Shown piece by piece: positions 62,691 through 64,000 of a stretch of 64,000 bases of DNA. A program made the position numbers and the translations under genes. Source of the stretch: Nomia melanderi (lineage: Eukaryota; Arthropoda; Insecta; Hymenoptera; Halictidae); assembly GCF_051020985.1 (NCBI RefSeq), contig NC_135010.1:11964001-12028000 (forward strand). The letters run 5' to 3'. The notes below the pieces were generated by a model. The model had not been told where the DNA came from, did no database searches, and saw only the letters and a program-made list of their open reading frames with translations. How positions within the stretch are numbered: the stretch's first letter is position 1; every line of letters starts with the position of its first letter.

Positions 62691-64000
62691 GCTACCAACC
62701 CAAGAATCTCCTATCCTCTCAGAACGGAGTCACGTACACCCATGTTCCACCGATTCCTCCTATAATCATCCGATCTGTTCCTCCGCGATCGCGTTAGACG
62801 TCCACGGCCTCGTCTCCGACGCGAACGGTACCCCGGCTATCGTATTCCGTGATCGAAAACGATTTGCAATAGAGGATCGGCCGTCCGACCGCAAGCCTTC
62901 CGATCGATCCACGGCCGGCATCGACTTCTCGCCGGTTAATACCGATGCGCCGCGCGGAGGGACCAGCTGTTTGTCACGGTGCAATGAGTTTCGCGGCCTG
63001 CATGCGTACACGGAGTTCGCAGCAGCCTCGCCCAGATCCCGCGGAATTTCAGTTCGATCGGTAACACACTTTTCAGGGGCGAAGCGGGGCGGGCCGGGGA
63101 GGGCGAAAGGAGAAGAGGAGCGGAGCGGCGCAGAGCCGGGAGGATACCCGCCTCCTCCCCGTCACGTCGCCGCGATCCATCCTCGAGAGCGTCGCGCATC
63201 GGGCCCAGGTGAAATATCGTTAATCGAGCGACGCTGGGACCGCGAGAACCGCCGCGGAGGATACATTTTAATAGCCGCGACGCGTACGGCGATATCAATT
63301 ATCAACGGGACGATCTGGCTCTCGCGCGGGCCCTGATTTATCGTAATAACAGGCCGCGCGCGCGGTCGCCTAGGTATTTATACGCTCGGATGGAAATTCC
63401 GCGATCGCGATCGCGCGCGTTTCTCTCCCCGCGGTGACGAACCGATACGACCGCGGTGCCGCGTCGTCCGATTTTCTCCTCGTCCGTGGACATCGAAGCG
63501 CGGCCCCGTCCTCCTCGTCTCGCCGCTATCGGGACGCGTACTAAGTTGCATCCCCGTCCCTTTGAAAATAAACGCCGCATTAACGGCCGGTGTAATTATC
63601 AAGGCCGATACGATCCGCGGGATCCGCCGGCCGGCTGAATTATAGGCGTTTAAAAGAGGGAACGGCGCGCGGCCGAGCGCACCCTGCCCGATCCTCGATT
63701 CCCGCCGAGCGAGTATTCGTGAGCGGCGAACATTAAGGATGCAGAGGCGCGAGAGACGCGAGTTCTCTTGCGTTTCTCGCTAGCCAGGAGGCTGGGCGTA
63801 CCAGGCGTGGTCCAGTGGCACGTTTCCAACGGATTTCGAAGGAAGCTCGCGCACGCGGAGGGGGACGCGCGGGGGGGCAACGGACGTGTCTCTCCTCCCC
63901 CTGCCTCCTCCCCGCTTTCTCGTCTCCCTCGCGCGGGCTTGTTACCAACTCTCTCTCCGAGAGCGGATCTCGTGAGAGGGATCGGCAACGGATCCCGGGG
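62691..64000. other. CpG-rich block to window end
   Basis: CpG-dense, free of dispersed repeats. The plus frame 62,662-63,336 (224 codons) starts next to the repeat and has no recognisable domain. Minus frames overlap it. A gene 5' region beyond the window is possible but not supported by any motif I can name. Confidence 0.45.

Noticed and set aside
62662..63336. 224-codon plus frame
   Set aside because: Starts beside the 400-bp repeat without a plausible start context, CpG-rich composition, no domain.
1..64000. Transposase genes for the TTAA elements
   Set aside because: No frame in the window shows a transposase domain; all elements here are short and non-coding.

Overview
This is eukaryotic nuclear DNA, most likely from a hymenopteran insect (bee, wasp or ant). 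That is an inference from three things: sharp alternation between CpG-rich blocks and AT-rich blocks, many long CT/GA, CTC and CGT microsatellites, and many short TTAA-bounded elements. The species cannot be named from the sequence. I found no protein-coding gene I can defend. The long open frames lie in CpG-rich or simple-repeat DNA, often lack an ATG, show no recognisable domain and overlap frames on the other strand. The window fits an intergenic region and/or very long introns, possibly with the CpG-rich 5' ends of one or two genes (about 5.6-13.9 kb and 42.1-44.1 kb).

Layout. GC- and CpG-rich, repeat-poor blocks (0.9-2.3, 3.6-4.9, 5.6-14.0, 15.2-17.8, 19.3-20.7, 22-23.3, 24.5-25.1, 33.4-34.0, 39.9-40.6, 42.1-44.1, 46.5-47.2, 54.1-54.9, 56.5-57.3, 59.1-59.7, 60.6-61.6 and 62.7-64 kb) alternate with AT-rich blocks that hold nearly all the dispersed repeats. 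The best regulatory candidate is at 4.33-4.55 kb: three perfect TGACGTCA (CRE) sites followed by a TATA box.

Mobile elements dominate. I separate several non-autonomous (MITE-like) families by sequence: A (ends CCCTTTGCACTC), B and its short form B2 (CCCTTTGAACTC), C and C2 (CACTAGAACTACCG), D (CCCCTTGCCCTA), E (CACTAGGTTTACGG), and two single-copy candidates K and L. Most are 140-250 bp and flanked by TTAA, the target of piggyBac transposases. Families A, C, D and E have unrelated interiors but share one layout at one end: TTAA, about 16-17 nt, then a 13-19 nt palindrome. In E that palindrome differs at only a few positions from the 19-bp inner repeat of the Trichoplusia ni piggyBac transposon, at the same distance. 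No transposase is present, so a source elsewhere in the genome would be needed. One A copy has an exact empty-site counterpart 450 bp away, direct evidence of clean TTAA insertion.

Tandem repeats form a second layer: a 20-bp minisatellite with an 80-bp higher-order unit (50.6-51.25 kb), an alternating long/short array related to family E (51.9-52.6 kb), two homologous 160-bp arrays (30.7-31.2 and 37.6-38.4 kb), and arrays at 4.9, 5.3, 12.95, 35.85, 47.4, 57.3 and 61.6 kb. A GC-richer 400-bp unit occurs twice, in opposite orientation and circularly permuted, at 52.85-53.24 and 62.28-62.69 kb.
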